Shown: piece after piece, positions 34,194 to 46,195 of the stretch
How positions within the stretch are numbered: the first letter of the stretch is position 1
Layout of the letters: every line of letters begins with the position of its first letter
Notes under the pieces: generated by a model
What the model was told of the DNA's origin: nothing
Database searches by the model: none
The model's input: the letters and a program-made list of their open reading frames with translations, nothing else
From: Ustulina deusta
Taxonomy: Eukaryota; Ascomycota; Sordariomycetes; Xylariales; Xylariaceae
Assembly (NCBI GenBank): GCA_023159155.1
Contig: JAJNNX010000019.1
Span: 62,001-126,000 of the forward strand
Reading direction: 5' to 3'
DNA: 64,000 nt
Program-made: the position numbers and the translations under genes

Positions 34194-36376
34194 CTAAGAG
34201 ACACCCGCAGCCCGCCCCCTCGAGGCGCTATCCCCACCTGCGGACTCTATTCTGGACCTAACCTCTCGAATAAGTGCTTTAGCCTCCTCAACTTCAACAC
34301 CATCTTGACATAGCTCATTCGCTAGGCGGCCCGCGGTCACGTAATCTTCAGTTCTCATAGCGAAGCGTGCAAGCCACATCCTCGCCTTACTAGTGGCGGC
34401 TGTGACTCCTGTGCCTTCGGTACCTGTCCCACGACCATCCCCTTCTCCACCGTCATCAGATCCTCCACCGGGTGAATCACGGTGTATAGCGATGCTCTCA
34501 CCTTGACTCTCACCGGCCGGGCCAACTTCCTGTGCAACACACATCTCCATATATGCCTTTGCATCCTCGACTTCGCCCAAGGTGTCATACATGCCAGCAA
34601 TTTGCAGCAGTATTTCTGGGTCACCACGCATGCTATCGGAAGAGCTTTCAAAGCTGCTGCCTGCTTCATAGTAGCTGTCGGCGAGCAAAGCGCGTTTGAG
34701 AGCCTTGATGCCGTCTTGATTCCTGCCCATCCGCTGGAGACAGGAACCAACTGCCAACCACATCTTCCCATCCCAGGGCCTCAATCCCGCCGCCTTTTTG
34801 TAGTACCAGAGGGCATATGCATGCATCTCCAACATTTCATACGTCTGGCCTAATCCATACCACGCGCGATAATCTCTGCGATTGACGTCTACCGCTCGCC
34901 TATACGACTCGATAGCTGCATGAGTATTTTTTAGCTCAACATACTCGTGGCCCATAAGGGTCCAAGCCGAGAGACAGGCACGGTCCAAGGTTAAAGCTCG
35001 GCGGAAGTATTGAACTGCCTTTTCGTGAAGAGATAGGAGTGAGTAGTAGTTCCCAATAACCACGCAGGACTCGGGGCGGAATTTATCGACATTGCTGCAA
35101 AGATGAGCTAAGAACGCTAATTTGGGCCTTGCATTCATGACGTAAAGAATGTTGGAGTAATGGTCGAGTGAGTCAAGGCGATATGGGTGAAGGGAGAGCA
35201 GATGACTGAAGTTCTGCTCCGCAGCCACCAAGTCTTTTGCGTGGTATAAGAGCAGAGCATTGCATGTCATTAAAAATGAAGAAGACGGGAAAATGTTAAG
35301 AAGTTGATCGAGGGAGTTGGCGAGATTACTATCATGCTGATAAAGTTCGAGAGAGGTATGTATGTGAAACATGAACGACACAATATTTTGCGGTAGACGG
35401 GACATAACTCGGTTCAACTAGCATGGTTAGTAGCAATTTCAGGGAATGAACTTGCAACTCACATCGTCAACACGCGTTATAAGCGAAGTTATCTCCAACC
35501 AGCAGCCCCAGTTCATAGGAAATAAATGCACGCTACGAACAAGGTAATATAAGGCCTGTTCCTCGTTCTTCTCCTTGGCAAGGACCATTCCGTAGCTGGG
35601 ACATAGGTCAGTGATTAGGACAACACATCAATATCATGAGACCTACAGATACTCCAGCCAGCCCTGACCATCTATATCCTGGCCATCTTCCGTCTTGCGA
35701 CTTTCAAACCATGTATGAAGCACTCGGCCGACAGTGATCAATTGCTTGTTCTTACAAGTGCCAAGATCCTGGGGACCCATAACCATCTCGGCATCTTCAT
35801 CCTTCCGCTTCTCGCCGGATAAGAGTTTGGCGTAGAGGGAGAGGAACAAACTGCGTTGACTGATTTTTGGGATTGCCTGCCCATTTCTTGGCCTAGAGGT
35901 ACCGGTAGTAGCCTTGCCCTTGCCCTTGCCTTTGCCCTTTGGGGTGGCGTTGGTCTCCTTGGGGGAGACGATGCCGGTGAGAGTGGTCTCAGGTAAGAAG
36001 ACAGCAGCACATCGGTCGTACTCTCGACAGTCGAATAAAGACTTGGCGAGCAGATACCTGCTGATTTCATTCGCTTCCAAAAGAGCCTCATCTGGGTCCA
36101 TATTCGGGGCCACGACAGTCGAAGCATACGCACTTGAGACGTCGGATAGTCGCGAGTCGTCAAGCGACGGCTCTGCCTCGGGGATGGCATTGAGAAGCTC
36201 AGCGGCCCTGATCAGCACCACCACCTATCAGCCTAGTTGCCCATCACACAGTAACGCTTGTTGGGGGAAACAGCCTACCATTTCGATGACTGGTAAAGGC
36301 ATCGCTCAGAACACTTGACTACGGCTTCTTGTAATGCACTTCGCAGTTGGGATTTCTCCCGATCGTTCAAGGACAT
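34194..36376 (-). CDS. cdc23: Anaphase-promoting complex subunit 8 (Cdc23), TPR protein
   Basis: A scaffold TPR subunit of the APC/C ubiquitin ligase, needed for the metaphase-anaphase transition. Four exons, 36376-36279, 36207-35647, 35595-35463 and 35417-34194, with GT-AG introns of 71, 51 and 45 nt, give 671 aa. The N-terminal helical domain starts SLNDREKSQLRSALQEAVVKC and contains the conserved SSKWAAELLN and ISRYLLAKSLFDCREYDRCA. A low-complexity GKGKGKGK insert follows. The spliced segment LYGMVLAKEKNEEQALYYL and about nine TPRs come next, including GNYYSLLSLHEKAVQYFRRAL, ALMGHEYVELKN-type and YRAWYGLGQTYEML, all hallmarks of Cdc23. The C-terminus carries an acidic, Gly-rich insert typical of filamentous fungi. 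It is divergent from the FPP synthase gene with 1.3 kb between. A single-copy core gene with no defect. Confidence 0.93.
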
Positions 36377-37678
36377 GGTAGAAAGCTACACCAAGGATGC
36401 ATCAGAACGGGGAGCGGCGAGAGGGCGACAGGACTCGGCTTTAGCGGTGTCTAATTGACGGAAATGTCATCGAAATGGCGAGGAGAGACAAGACAAGACG
36501 AGGCGAGGCGAGAGAGTCACAGAGCTGCGTGAGCCGACAGCTGTCTCACTTCGCGCAAGGGCAACTGCTTGTTGATTTTCCCAGACAGGAGCTTAACTCA
36601 AGCATGAAGCTGTTCACCAAGCGAATCCTTCATTTCCATCCTTTTCCTTTGCTTTATTCGAATGTGGTGTACCTTAGGTAGCCTGGCGGGTTATGATGTC
36701 GCTTTGGTTGTATGAAGCTGAGCTCTACCTTGGCTTCAACAGGTGCAATAATGGATCACGATTTGCCCCACCACAATGCCTACTCGGTCGCCAACATGCC
36801 AAACAAACGCAGGCAATGGAAGGGAAACACGGCAGCAATGGATAAGCACATTATAACGACCACGCTAAAATTATCGATAACGATCTTGATAACGATAATG
36901 TCAGCACACGCTTGGTTACCTACCTACCTTGGCAGCTATTAAGCGACAGGTACCTATACTCAGGCAAGGAATACCGTACTTGTCAGACTTATAAGTTATA
37001 GGTACCGGCAGAAGATAATAGATCCGCCGGTATTTGAGTACCTAAAACATGGGAAGATGAAGACATGGCACAACATAACACAAATAGTGCTAGCTATTTG
37101 AAGGGCGGCATCTGCCGGAGATTTCCTACTCTGGCCCTCACCGGCAGGATGAGGTATGATCGGAACAGTCAGCTGCCGTCAGCTTCATGGCACTTCTGGC
37201 ACCCTGTTGCCCACCCCCACTAACACCGAACCTACCTAAGTACCTAGACCCTCCGGTCTTTTTTTTAGCTGTCAAGTAGGTCGGTGCTGTAGGTACCTGT
37301 TGCAGTGGACGAGTTGGATTCGAAACATTGCTAGCGCATCCGGCAGCTGTTCAGAGCTAATACGATACATCACCGCCTTATATTTTCCCGTGTATGCCTC
37401 TGTAGATTGGACCCAGCACGCTACGGCAATGGCCCTCCATCTAAGACACCCGAAAACCGGTCCTACCAAATTTGGTATCGGATCTCGCAGCGAACCATCT
37501 GTATCTTAGTGCAGTACATAATCGAGGTACATAGTGGACACCCCCTCCTCAAACGTGCCTTCACGCATTCGTTTCCCCTCCGACCATTCTCATCTCACCT
37601 CTCCCGTTGCTCCTCCACCGACTGCGCTTCAAGTTGGACATCTTTGCCACGAATTCGTACCGTTCCAAGACGAGGAAG
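36377..37678. promoter_or_regulatory. Shared divergent promoter region of cdc23 and FPP synthase
   Basis: The 1.3-kb region between two divergent core genes must carry both promoters. Pyrimidine-rich stretches and several TACC/GGTA repeats (36926-36960, 37220-37310) occur. Short plus-strand frames inside (36475-36681, 37300-37509) are not convincing genes and could be leader or upstream ORFs. No specific operator is claimed. Confidence 0.5.
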
Positions 37679-38921
37679 ATGGCGACCAAAACCACATTGA
37701 AGGAGTTCGAGTCGGTCTTCCCGAAGCTGGAGGAAGACGTGCTGAACTGGGCGAGGGGGTACAATTTACCTCAGCAGTATCTGGAATGGTACAAGAAGGT
37801 GAGATGCATTTCATCGCTTCTCCAATTCTACAGCCAGCCACACCGTCGACGTTTCACAAGACGTCATGTCATGTAAACACAACTTACAATCCGAAGTGGC
37901 GGTTTTGCTGCGTATCTTGCTGGTCGGCAATCTAAGTTTTCCAACCTGCTCTCATCTCAGAACCCACCGTGATCTGGATGCTAACGACGGGTGCTAGTCG
38001 CTTGAAATCAACACTGTCGGCGGAAAATGCAATCGTGGCATGTCCGTTCCGGACTCGGTGTCCCTACTTCTCAACAGGGCTCTAACCGAAGAGGAGTACT
38101 TCCAAGCCGCTGCCCTCGGCTGGATGATTGAGCTTCTGCAGGCCTTCTTCCTAGTGTCTGACGACATCATGGACAGCAGCATCACCCGTCGTGGCAAGCC
38201 CTGCTGGTACCGCCATGAGGGTGTCGGTATGGTCGCCATCAACGACGCTTTCATGCTCGAGTCGGCCATCTACACTCTTCTCAAGAAGCACTTCCGATCC
38301 CACCCTTCTTATATTGATATGGTTGAGTTATTCCACGAGGTTACTTTACAAACTGAGCTCGGGCAGTTGTGCGATCTGCTTACCGCCCCTGAGGACGTCG
38401 TAAACCTCGACAACTTCAGCCTTCAGAAGCACAGCTTCATCGTCATCTACAAGACCGCCTACTACAGCTTCTATCTCCCCGTTGCCCTTGCCCTCCAGAT
38501 GCTAAACGTCGCCACCCCGAAGAACCTCAAGCTGGCTGAGGACATTCTCATCCCCATGGGTGAGTACTTCCAAATCCAGGACGACTACCTCGACAATTAC
38601 GGTCTTCCCGAGCATATCGGCAAGATCGGTACAGACATCATGGACAATAAGTGTTCGTGGTTAGTGAACAAAGCCCTCGAGCTTGCCACTCCCGAGCAGC
38701 GCAAGATCCTCGAAGACCACTATGGCCGGAAGGACAGTGCGCATGAGGCCGAGATCAAGAAGCTTTACAACGATATGAAGCTCGACCAGGTGTACGAAGA
38801 TTACGAGGAGAAGACTGTCAGCAGCCTCAGGAAAAAGATCGATCAAATCGACGAGAGCGAGGGTTTGAAGAAGGAGGTCTTCGAGGTCTTCCTTTCCAAG
38901 ATCTACAAGCGGAGCAAGTAA
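37679..38921 (+). CDS. erg20: Farnesyl diphosphate synthase
   Basis: Catalyses condensation of DMAPP and then GPP with IPP to farnesyl diphosphate, the branch point to ergosterol, ubiquinone, dolichol, prenylated proteins and sesquiterpenes; cytosolic. Two exons, 37679-37798 and 37998-38921, with a 199-nt intron after codon 40, give 347 aa, the usual length of fungal Erg20. The first Asp-rich motif DDIMD is at 95-99 and the second, DDYLD, at 235-239. Phe90-Phe91 just before the first motif sets a C15 product. Other landmarks are GGKCNRG near the N-terminus (IPP binding), RRG after the first motif, and C-terminal KIYKRSK, as in eukaryotic FPP synthases. Codon use is C-rich at third positions, as in highly expressed fungal genes. 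Only one intron position is seen. Confidence 0.96.
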
Positions 38922-41900
38922 TTAATTATAACGGTGTTCTTTGGCACAAAAGTCGTCAGCAACGCGTTATGGCAACCGTTTTGCGGGATATGCACAATTT
39001 CAGTCTCCAAAGATGAGATGCATGAAACATCCAAAGGAATAGACTGATACGGCGGTGGTAAAATGACACTGAAATGAATCCTGGGCAACGATGGCTAGAA
39101 GAGTAGATAGACAACGGATACACCCTCCCAAACTCCCGTATAGACTGGACGTGTGGATACGTCAGGCAATGAAGAATATGAGCTTAGCGCCCTAGTCGTT
39201 ATGGCCAAACTTTGAGTTTTCCAAAACCAGCTCCGTCAGGATTGTAGGGAGTAAAATGTGGCACAGTGACAAAGAAGAGAAGATACACTAGCGAGGAAAG
39301 TGATCATATATTCCACGACTAGCTTGTCAGCGAGCATCTTTCAATAGGAAGGTCCGTTCCGTCAAGATTGGCTTCGGCGAGACTCTCTGCTGGTATGCAG
39401 GACCCAAAAGTGATGATCCACGGATACCGTTCAATAGATCACCGTCCTTCAAAGTTACAAGTAAACGGAGACGACCGGAAGCAAGTGATTAGATGTGGCA
39501 TGGGAACCGGCATTCTCTTGATGCTTGAGGGGGATCAAGCCTGAAATGATCGAGACATGCGTAATGTCACCGTGTTCAGCAGAAATCGCCGAGGCCAAGG
39601 TTCATATAAGCCCGAGTTGGTAAAGCGTTGTGGCGATGTAATTAGAGATTAGAATATACGGGTTCTTTCTGGAATATCTAGGCTTGGGACGTAGAATACT
39701 GGGCTAGAAATGGCCTTGCCACCACTATGCTCTCGACCAACGAAGTAGGTCGCTCGGGTGTTTCCCTCTACGCTGCTTGCCCCCGGGGCAGGTAGGTTCA
39801 TTTATTGAAGCGATCGAGCGAAACTCGGGCTGCACCCCGTGTGAGTTGCCAGCGAGAGGGTCGCCAACTTTGACGTATCCCCCGAGTGATCCCGTGACGC
39901 TGAAATGAAGCTCAGTGAGCGAAAAGTCCTCGAAAAAAATAACATATCGCCGCTATTATTGTGTGTTGAATACAGCTCGATACCAGCGGAATGACTTCCT
40001 GGGGTTATCAAGCACGCCGCCGAAAGGCTGAATGAAGGATACTCCAGAAAGAAGAATGGAACCCTGCGAGACGGCCTCTCCTGAAATGCTTCGTGTCGGT
40101 TCGGGTTAGTCAACGGCGGAGCCCGGAGTCCGCGACATTACTTCATGGTTCTTGGAAGATCACGACCAAAGCAGAACGCACAACGCTCGTGGCCGGATTC
40201 TGGGTGGCGATGTGGCTGCTCTGACAATTGCATTTACGGTCGAACAAATTGACAGAGGATAGTGGTACGACAGCCCCAGCACTGATTACCATCATGTACC
40301 TCTTCGCTCTTCACCCTGTGCATGCTGAGCTGATTTTTCGAGAGGCTCAACAGGCTGACACATCAGGCGCGTGGGCAGTCAGTCACCAGACTACGGCATT
40401 TGAATGGCGGGCGTCGTCAATGAGACAATGCGATTGATTCCCCCGTTTCCATAGCTAACAAGCAATGGTGTCGCGCGGAAGGGAGGCATTTCAATTGACG
40501 GTACCTATCTCCCGGCAACGTTCAGATTTGCGCGCCTCGGGAAGTACTCAGTTGGGCAGATGTAGGTCTCGGATTCAGCACAGGATACAGTCACTAGCTC
40601 TTCGACCCATACCAAGAGTTAATTTCACTGGAGGCGGCTTGGGAACTCGTGTATGACTTCATTTCTGAGCGGCGGTATGCTCGACCTGATGTAATCAAAG
40701 ACGGCGTGCTTTCGCTTCCTCCGGAATCGGCTGAAGAGGGTGGGTGTATGGGTAAACACCTTGCGCTGGCTTAAACAAAGATAGTTGTTGTGGTGGGCCT
40801 TCTAAGTAGAGATCATATAAAATTTGCTCCCGGGCAGGACAATGGGAAGTTGGTAGAGCGAGACTTGAGAGATCAACTTACGGCTCGGCCCGGTAGACTT
40901 GAAGTCATTGTTGACGCAAGATAGAGCTGCTCTGGGCTAGTGTGAAATAGTTGATATTCACACGGTATTGATAAATGCACACTCCAGGCAATTGCCACTC
41001 GTTCCCTCAAATCATCAAGCAGATACACTTTGAATGTTGGAAAGCCGTGTTCACGCTGCAGACTGCTTCTTGCCAATGAATATGTGAATGTCAACTCGTA
41101 GATAACACTTAGACCCGATGTCGTTCTCTGCAAGTCTCTGCTTACGATCCGCGTCGCCTGCGTCTAAAGCCCTCCGAAAGTCCGCTTCCAACCTGGAGAG
41201 ATTGATTGGTATTTATGTCACGAGGGGGTTAAGTGTTCAAGGTGAGGACATAGCGCAATTCGTTTTGAGGAGTTCTCACCCGGATGGATCGCTCATCGTT
41301 TCAACTGCTGGCGCAATGAACATGCAAATCCAAAATCACAATTCAATAATCTTCAATGCAAGGCCACATCAGGCATGCTCCGCAGAGCTCCAAAGAAGTC
41401 GGGTAAGCGGCTGTAACCAGAAGAACGAAGGCAGGGTCAGGAGTGTGATATATGGTGGGGATGAAGACGGCTTGGATGCCGGTGGCATTCTGGGGATCAC
41501 ATTGGTACACGACAACTCTTTTTATATGGCTGTCAATCCTAAAGGCTCCAGTCTGATCTGCCGTAAGCGTGCACGAATAATCACAAGTGACGCACTATTC
41601 CCCTCCCTGTCGCAGATTAGCGACTTTAAACGAAGCTTACGTTTACACGTGTGCCGTGAATTGGACTCATGATTTAGTCGGAACCAGCAGTCTGGATTGT
41701 CGCACGCTTGTCGGACTATTGTGATGTGGCGTCTCATCACACGCATGAACCAACACGCATATCAGAAGGCGTTTTCCCTTCCACGTGGTTTATATATAGT
41801 ATTTGAAACGGCCTGTTTATTGGCGGTAGCGTCGGATCGTTGGTTCTTCTGACCCGCTTTGAGTAGATCCTGTTTACCTCTTAGTAGTCCTTGCCGAGCA

Positions 41901-43178
41901 GACTGATCTTTAGCTCAGAAGCTGCATGGAAACTCGTCATCCTTTGTGGAACTATTCCCTTGTCTTCATGTGATACGTTGTTGGTAATGAGATCGAGGGC
42001 CGAGTTGCGATTCGCTTGAGCATATAGTTTGGATGGGCCACATGATGCGCATAGTACACTGTGCCGTCCTCGCCCCCAACACAACACCCGACCCAAACCC
42101 CGTGTTCAAAAAGCCAAGCTAGAGATATTTTCAGCAGCATCCAATTCGCGAATATAAGTGTGTGTATTGTCGCTAAGCGAACGACCGAGCTCACATCCGA
42201 GGCCCAGCGGCGATGTTGCTCAACAGGGAAACAGGCCCGTTCCAGCTGGTTATTAGAGTAGAACGGGCCGTTTAATACCCACACTAGGGCTTCGCGGGCT
42301 CTATCTTTCGTGATTGTTCGATAACCCGAGAGCTATTAGGTGCTGGGAAAATCCTCGATCGGGAGGCTGGAATCCCTCTGAGAGGATCGCTGCTGCTTTT
42401 CCGGCTAATGCTGGCCGTTGACAAGAACGTCTTTTGTGGGGAACTAGCCAACAATCTTTTGCTCTTGGGAGAACTATGTCCAGACCAGCTGAATCGGGAG
42501 GCACGGTGTTCGAGTTCTGGCCACTAAACGGCATGTCAAGCAGCGGCGTATATGCCTGGGCACAATCGATTGAATGTCCTGCGGAGGGGGGGTCGCAGTA
42601 TAAGGTAACCACCAGTTTGCCAGCGTTAACCAATAGTAATTCGAATCGCCATAGCACTCGGAGGGGACAATATGTGATGGCTGGTTCGGTTGGTTAACAT
42701 GTGTTTGCTCCGCCATTCCTACTCAGACTATTAAAAACTCATGATCATTCTGTGCCACTTTCAGAAGTTCTCCCGGCCGGTGTTGCCTTAAGCTTCCTGG
42801 GCCCTAGGATGATAATGATGACTGCTATAGGTTCGGTGAAGAATATGTTGTTGGCTCTTAGTCGTGGGTTTCAGTGGTGGCTTGTGATGGCATCGCCCTA
42901 CCATCGCAGAACGGAATTCCGTCTAGGGGAATATAAAAGATGTGATGCCCCCGAAGCCCTCTCCTACTTAGACTGTGTAAATACATATGACTAGGTAACA
43001 TACTTGCTAGAACAAAGCCGCCCCTCTACGGGTATATCGGATCCAAGGACCACCGAGGCTTCGTGTGCAACCAAGAGTGTGATACCATAGCTCCGTAGTT
43101 GCCACGCTAGCCTTAGGGAACACTTTGTTTGATACTCCATTTCCTACACACATTGCCCAGACGTCTGCCCTATCTGCT
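38922..43178. other. Long gene-free interval
   Basis: 4.3 kb with no gene I can support. The longest frame, 41118-41672 plus (184 codons), lacks any domain, has irregular codon use and overlaps a minus frame; it may be an orphan or chance. Other short frames at 39802-40113, 40873-41133, 42301-42716 and 43007-43258 are on mixed strands and unconnected by plausible introns. The interval looks like decayed or regulatory DNA between the core block and the second P450. No repeats or RNA genes were recognised. Confidence 0.45.
41118..41672 (+). CDS. Doubtful 184-codon ORF
   Basis: An open frame without introns encodes a protein that starts MSFSASLCLRSASPASKALRK, a weakly mitochondrial-looking basic N-terminus. 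It has no recognisable domain, and nothing in the flanks suggests expression. It is listed only because it is the longest frame in a 4-kb gene-free stretch. Confidence 0.15.
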   Translation: MSFSASLCLRSASPASKALRKSASNLERLIGIYVTRGLSVQGEDIAQFVLRSSHPDGSLIVSTAGAMNMQIQNHNSIIFNARPHQACSAELQRSRVSGCNQKNEGRVRSVIYGGDEDGLDAGGILGITLVHDNSFYMAVNPKGSSLICRKRARIITSDALFPSLSQISDFKRSLRLHVCRELDS

Positions 43179-44979
43179 ATGACGATTGTTGATCTGATCT
43201 CGATGCTATCCACTGCCGCCCCGTTGGCGGGTGTCTCTGCGACGGTAGTTAGTAACACTCCTTTATCTATTTCGGGGTATAGCTAACGTCATCGAGGGAC
43301 TTCTCTGCTACCTCTTCGGCTGGTGCGTGTACAGCTTATATTTCCATCCACTGGCTAAATACCCCGGGCCCAAGCTCGCTGCCTTATCGCAAGTCAGTAT
43401 ATTTCTGCACTTCAAATCTGTCTGGCTTGCTAATGCATATTCGTAGTTCTGGCAAGCCTGGGTTTGGCTTGGCGGACGCTATCCAAGCATCATACAGAAT
43501 GCTCACAGGAAATACGGTATGGCCCTTCCCAGCTCACTTGAGAATAAACAACACGGCTGACATGTTGCAGGCAACGTTGTCCGAGTAGCGCCCAACGAGT
43601 TAAGTTTTAATACGGTCCAGGCCCACAACGACATCTACTCAGCGCCGACACGAAACAGGAAGCCATTCATTAAAGACGTTACTTTTTATAACAACGGTGA
43701 TTCTGTGAGGGTGCTGTTCTACGAGATTGACGCAACCGAGCACGCATGGCAGCGAAAGCTACTCGCCCCGGGCTTTAGCGCCACGGCCTTGCGCAAGCAG
43801 GAACATCTCATTCACCAATATGTGAACTTGTTCGTGCAGAAGATGGGGAGCCTGTCTGCTGCATCGCATGGGGTTGGCGTCGATGTCGCAGAGGTGATGC
43901 TGTGGCTGGGATTCGATATCATGGGTTCGTCGCCATTTCTAGTTCTGCTTCCTTCTAATGCTTTAGAAGGCTCTTCTTCTTCTTTCTTTTTAAGTTCTCA
44001 ACTAGGATATTGTAAAAAGAAGAGGAATTGAAGGTTATGATGATATAACTAACGAAAAGGGATAGGCGAAATGACCTTTAGCGAGTCCTTCGGCGCGGTC
44101 GAGGCTAGCAAAGCACATTTCTGGATCTCCCTGCTCCGTGACAGTGCGCATGCGGCGATACTCCCTGCGCTAATGGAACGCATGCCGCTACTGCGTCTCA
44201 TCCTGCCATATCTGGTCTCGAAGTCGGCAGTCGACAACCGCGTCAAGCATTATGCGTACACTCAAGAGGTAGTCCGTAAGCGCGTGCGACTCCAAGAAGA
44301 TCACCCCGAGAGAGAGACGGCAGATCTTTTTGGTCCTGTCATCGCGAACGGCAAGATGGACGAGGCGTCGCTTGTGTCTCTTGCGCAGGCAATGGTGATC
44401 GCCGGCGCAGACACCGTCTCACACGCACTAACGGGCGCGACGTACTTCCTATGCGCAAACCCGGCGTGTTTGAACAAGTTGCAGGACGAGGTCCGTGGGC
44501 TCGGAACTTACGAAGCGCTGACGGGCACTCGACTCGCGTCCCTCCGATACCTCAACGCGGTGCTCGAGGAGACGCTTCGCGCGTTCCCGCCGATCGCGTT
44601 CGGACTACCGCGCGTGTCGCCGGGCGAGTATGTCGACGGCCACTTCGTGCCGGCCGGGGTCACTGTGTCGGCGTCACATTGGGTCATCGTGCACAATGAA
44701 TCCGAGTGGGAGGACCCGTACGCGTTCCGGCCCGAGCGCTGGCTGGCCGAGGGCGGAGTGCCACAGCCGCGGAACCTGGCTTTTAGTACTGGACCCAGGG
44801 CCTGTCTCGGGCTTGGACAGGCGTGGCTCGAGATTCGCCTCGCGCTTGCGAAGCTCGTCTATACCTACGATATGGAGTTCGCACGGAGCCCTGGTGATTG
44901 GCTAGGCGATGCCGAGATGTATATGATGTGGAGAGAGGCGCCGCTGATGGTGAATTATCGGCCACGGAAGGATCACTAG
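43179..44979 (+). CDS. Cytochrome P450 monooxygenase (506 aa)
   Basis: A second heme-thiolate monooxygenase. Exons: 43179-43251, 43283-43392, 43447-43516, 43571-43924 and 44066-44979. The last three introns (54, 54 and 141 nt) are well supported. The first, only 31 nt, is the only in-phase way to join an N-terminal anchor (MTIVDLISMLSTAAPLAG) to GLLCYLFGWCVYSLYFHPLAKYPGP, so the start is less certain. The I-helix motif AGADT is at 315-319, ExxR at 371-374 (ETLR), PERW at 425-428, and the heme loop FSTGPRACLG has Cys449. The family resembles isotrichodermin C-15 hydroxylase-like CYPs. The last exon is markedly GC-rich compared with the first four and with the other P450 here. It stands alone between gene-free DNA and the RA-PH gene; the substrate is unknown. 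Confidence 0.86.
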
Positions 44980-46195
44980 TTTGATGATAAGGTCATGGTG
45001 AGTAGCACTCACAGATGTGATAATTCTGCGCGGAATAGTTATTCTATTCAGGTAGCCGATCTATTTACAATGGATGGTGTCGAGTGGAATGGGGAATGGG
45101 GGATGGGGAAATTGCAACTTACCAGAAGAGACAGAAAAATAAAAATAAAAATAAAAATTAGGCTGAATCAACCTTGGAAGCCAAAGAAGTGCACTACGGT
45201 ACCTAGTGTGCATCACTGTAGGGTGAATGTTACTGTTGCCAAGCTTGGAAGAAATGACTCCAAGACATTTTAAGGGAGCCATGGCGTTGAAATTTCAGGG
45301 GGTTGAGTAGGTATTTTTGGCCAAGAAGAATCCCTGCTTAAGTGGTGTAAGATGCCTGAGATTCGCCTTAGCATACGTACTTAGTTGACCTGGGTACTGT
45401 CTAAGGAGGTAAGTGTGAGTTTAAGTAGTAGTAGTAGGTACTATATAGTATAAGACAGGTAGGTGCTGTTACTCCATACTTACACGTACTTTACATACCT
45501 ATCTAGGTATTTCTGATCTGTACAATCGCTACAATATGAGGTCCAAGCTGGGTAGCCGTGCGCTCCAAACCAGACCTACATATGCAGCAGCTCAAAAAGG
45601 TACCTACTTATCCACCGAGCACGCGATCGCTGAACGGCCGGGGAAGCTGAAATGTACCTACAGGAAGGCGGGCGCCACAAAACACGCGCCTAGGGTTCTG
45701 GAATGCCCCTTGCATCACCCTTCATTTTACCGTTTCGACGCATCTTGGAATTTTCATTGGAGCAATATTAGTGCTGTGTCCTATTGCCAACAATTAAGTC
45801 GGGTCCATTACCCGTCGTGCATCCCTAGTAAGTACCAATAAATGTGCCTGTCTACAACACTGCACTACACTAGATTAGACTCGCAATCCTCCTACCTTTT
45901 GCTTCTCTAGCTGCTGCCGCGCCATCGATGCTAGGGTCCAGGCTTGAAAGAAGAGCGGGTGTCTGAGGTATAGAGTTTCGGGTGGAGGCTGTCTATAAAA
46001 CATCCTTCCCCACCAGATCTCAATCAGCGACACCGCCGCCATCTTGTCTCATCGATGATCATCATTGGCATTCGCCGAGTCTAGCCAACCCACATGCCTC
46101 CGTGAGCCTGTCGCGCAGCTCGCATTCCCTCGCTAGCCCAATATCTTGCTTGACGCTGCGAGAACGGCATTGGGGTCCACTTGGAGCCGGTAAAC
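44980..46195. other. Intergenic region, second P450 to RA-PH gene
   Basis: 3' side of the P450, then the promoter of the RA-PH gene. An AAAAAT microsatellite-like stretch lies near 45136-45158. A TACC/GGTA and AGT repeat patch runs through 45415-45515. The plus frame at 45536-45841 has no recognisable product. Nothing else is seen. Confidence 0.45.

Noticed and set aside
34355..34771. ORFs on both strands inside the APC8 gene
   Set aside because: Shadow frames of the TPR coding sequence, with no independent support.
37679..44979. Terpene biosynthetic cluster around FPP synthase and the second P450
   Set aside because: No terpene synthase is present. The FPP synthase has the single-copy Erg20 form next to cdc23, and 4.3 kb of gene-free DNA separates it from the P450.
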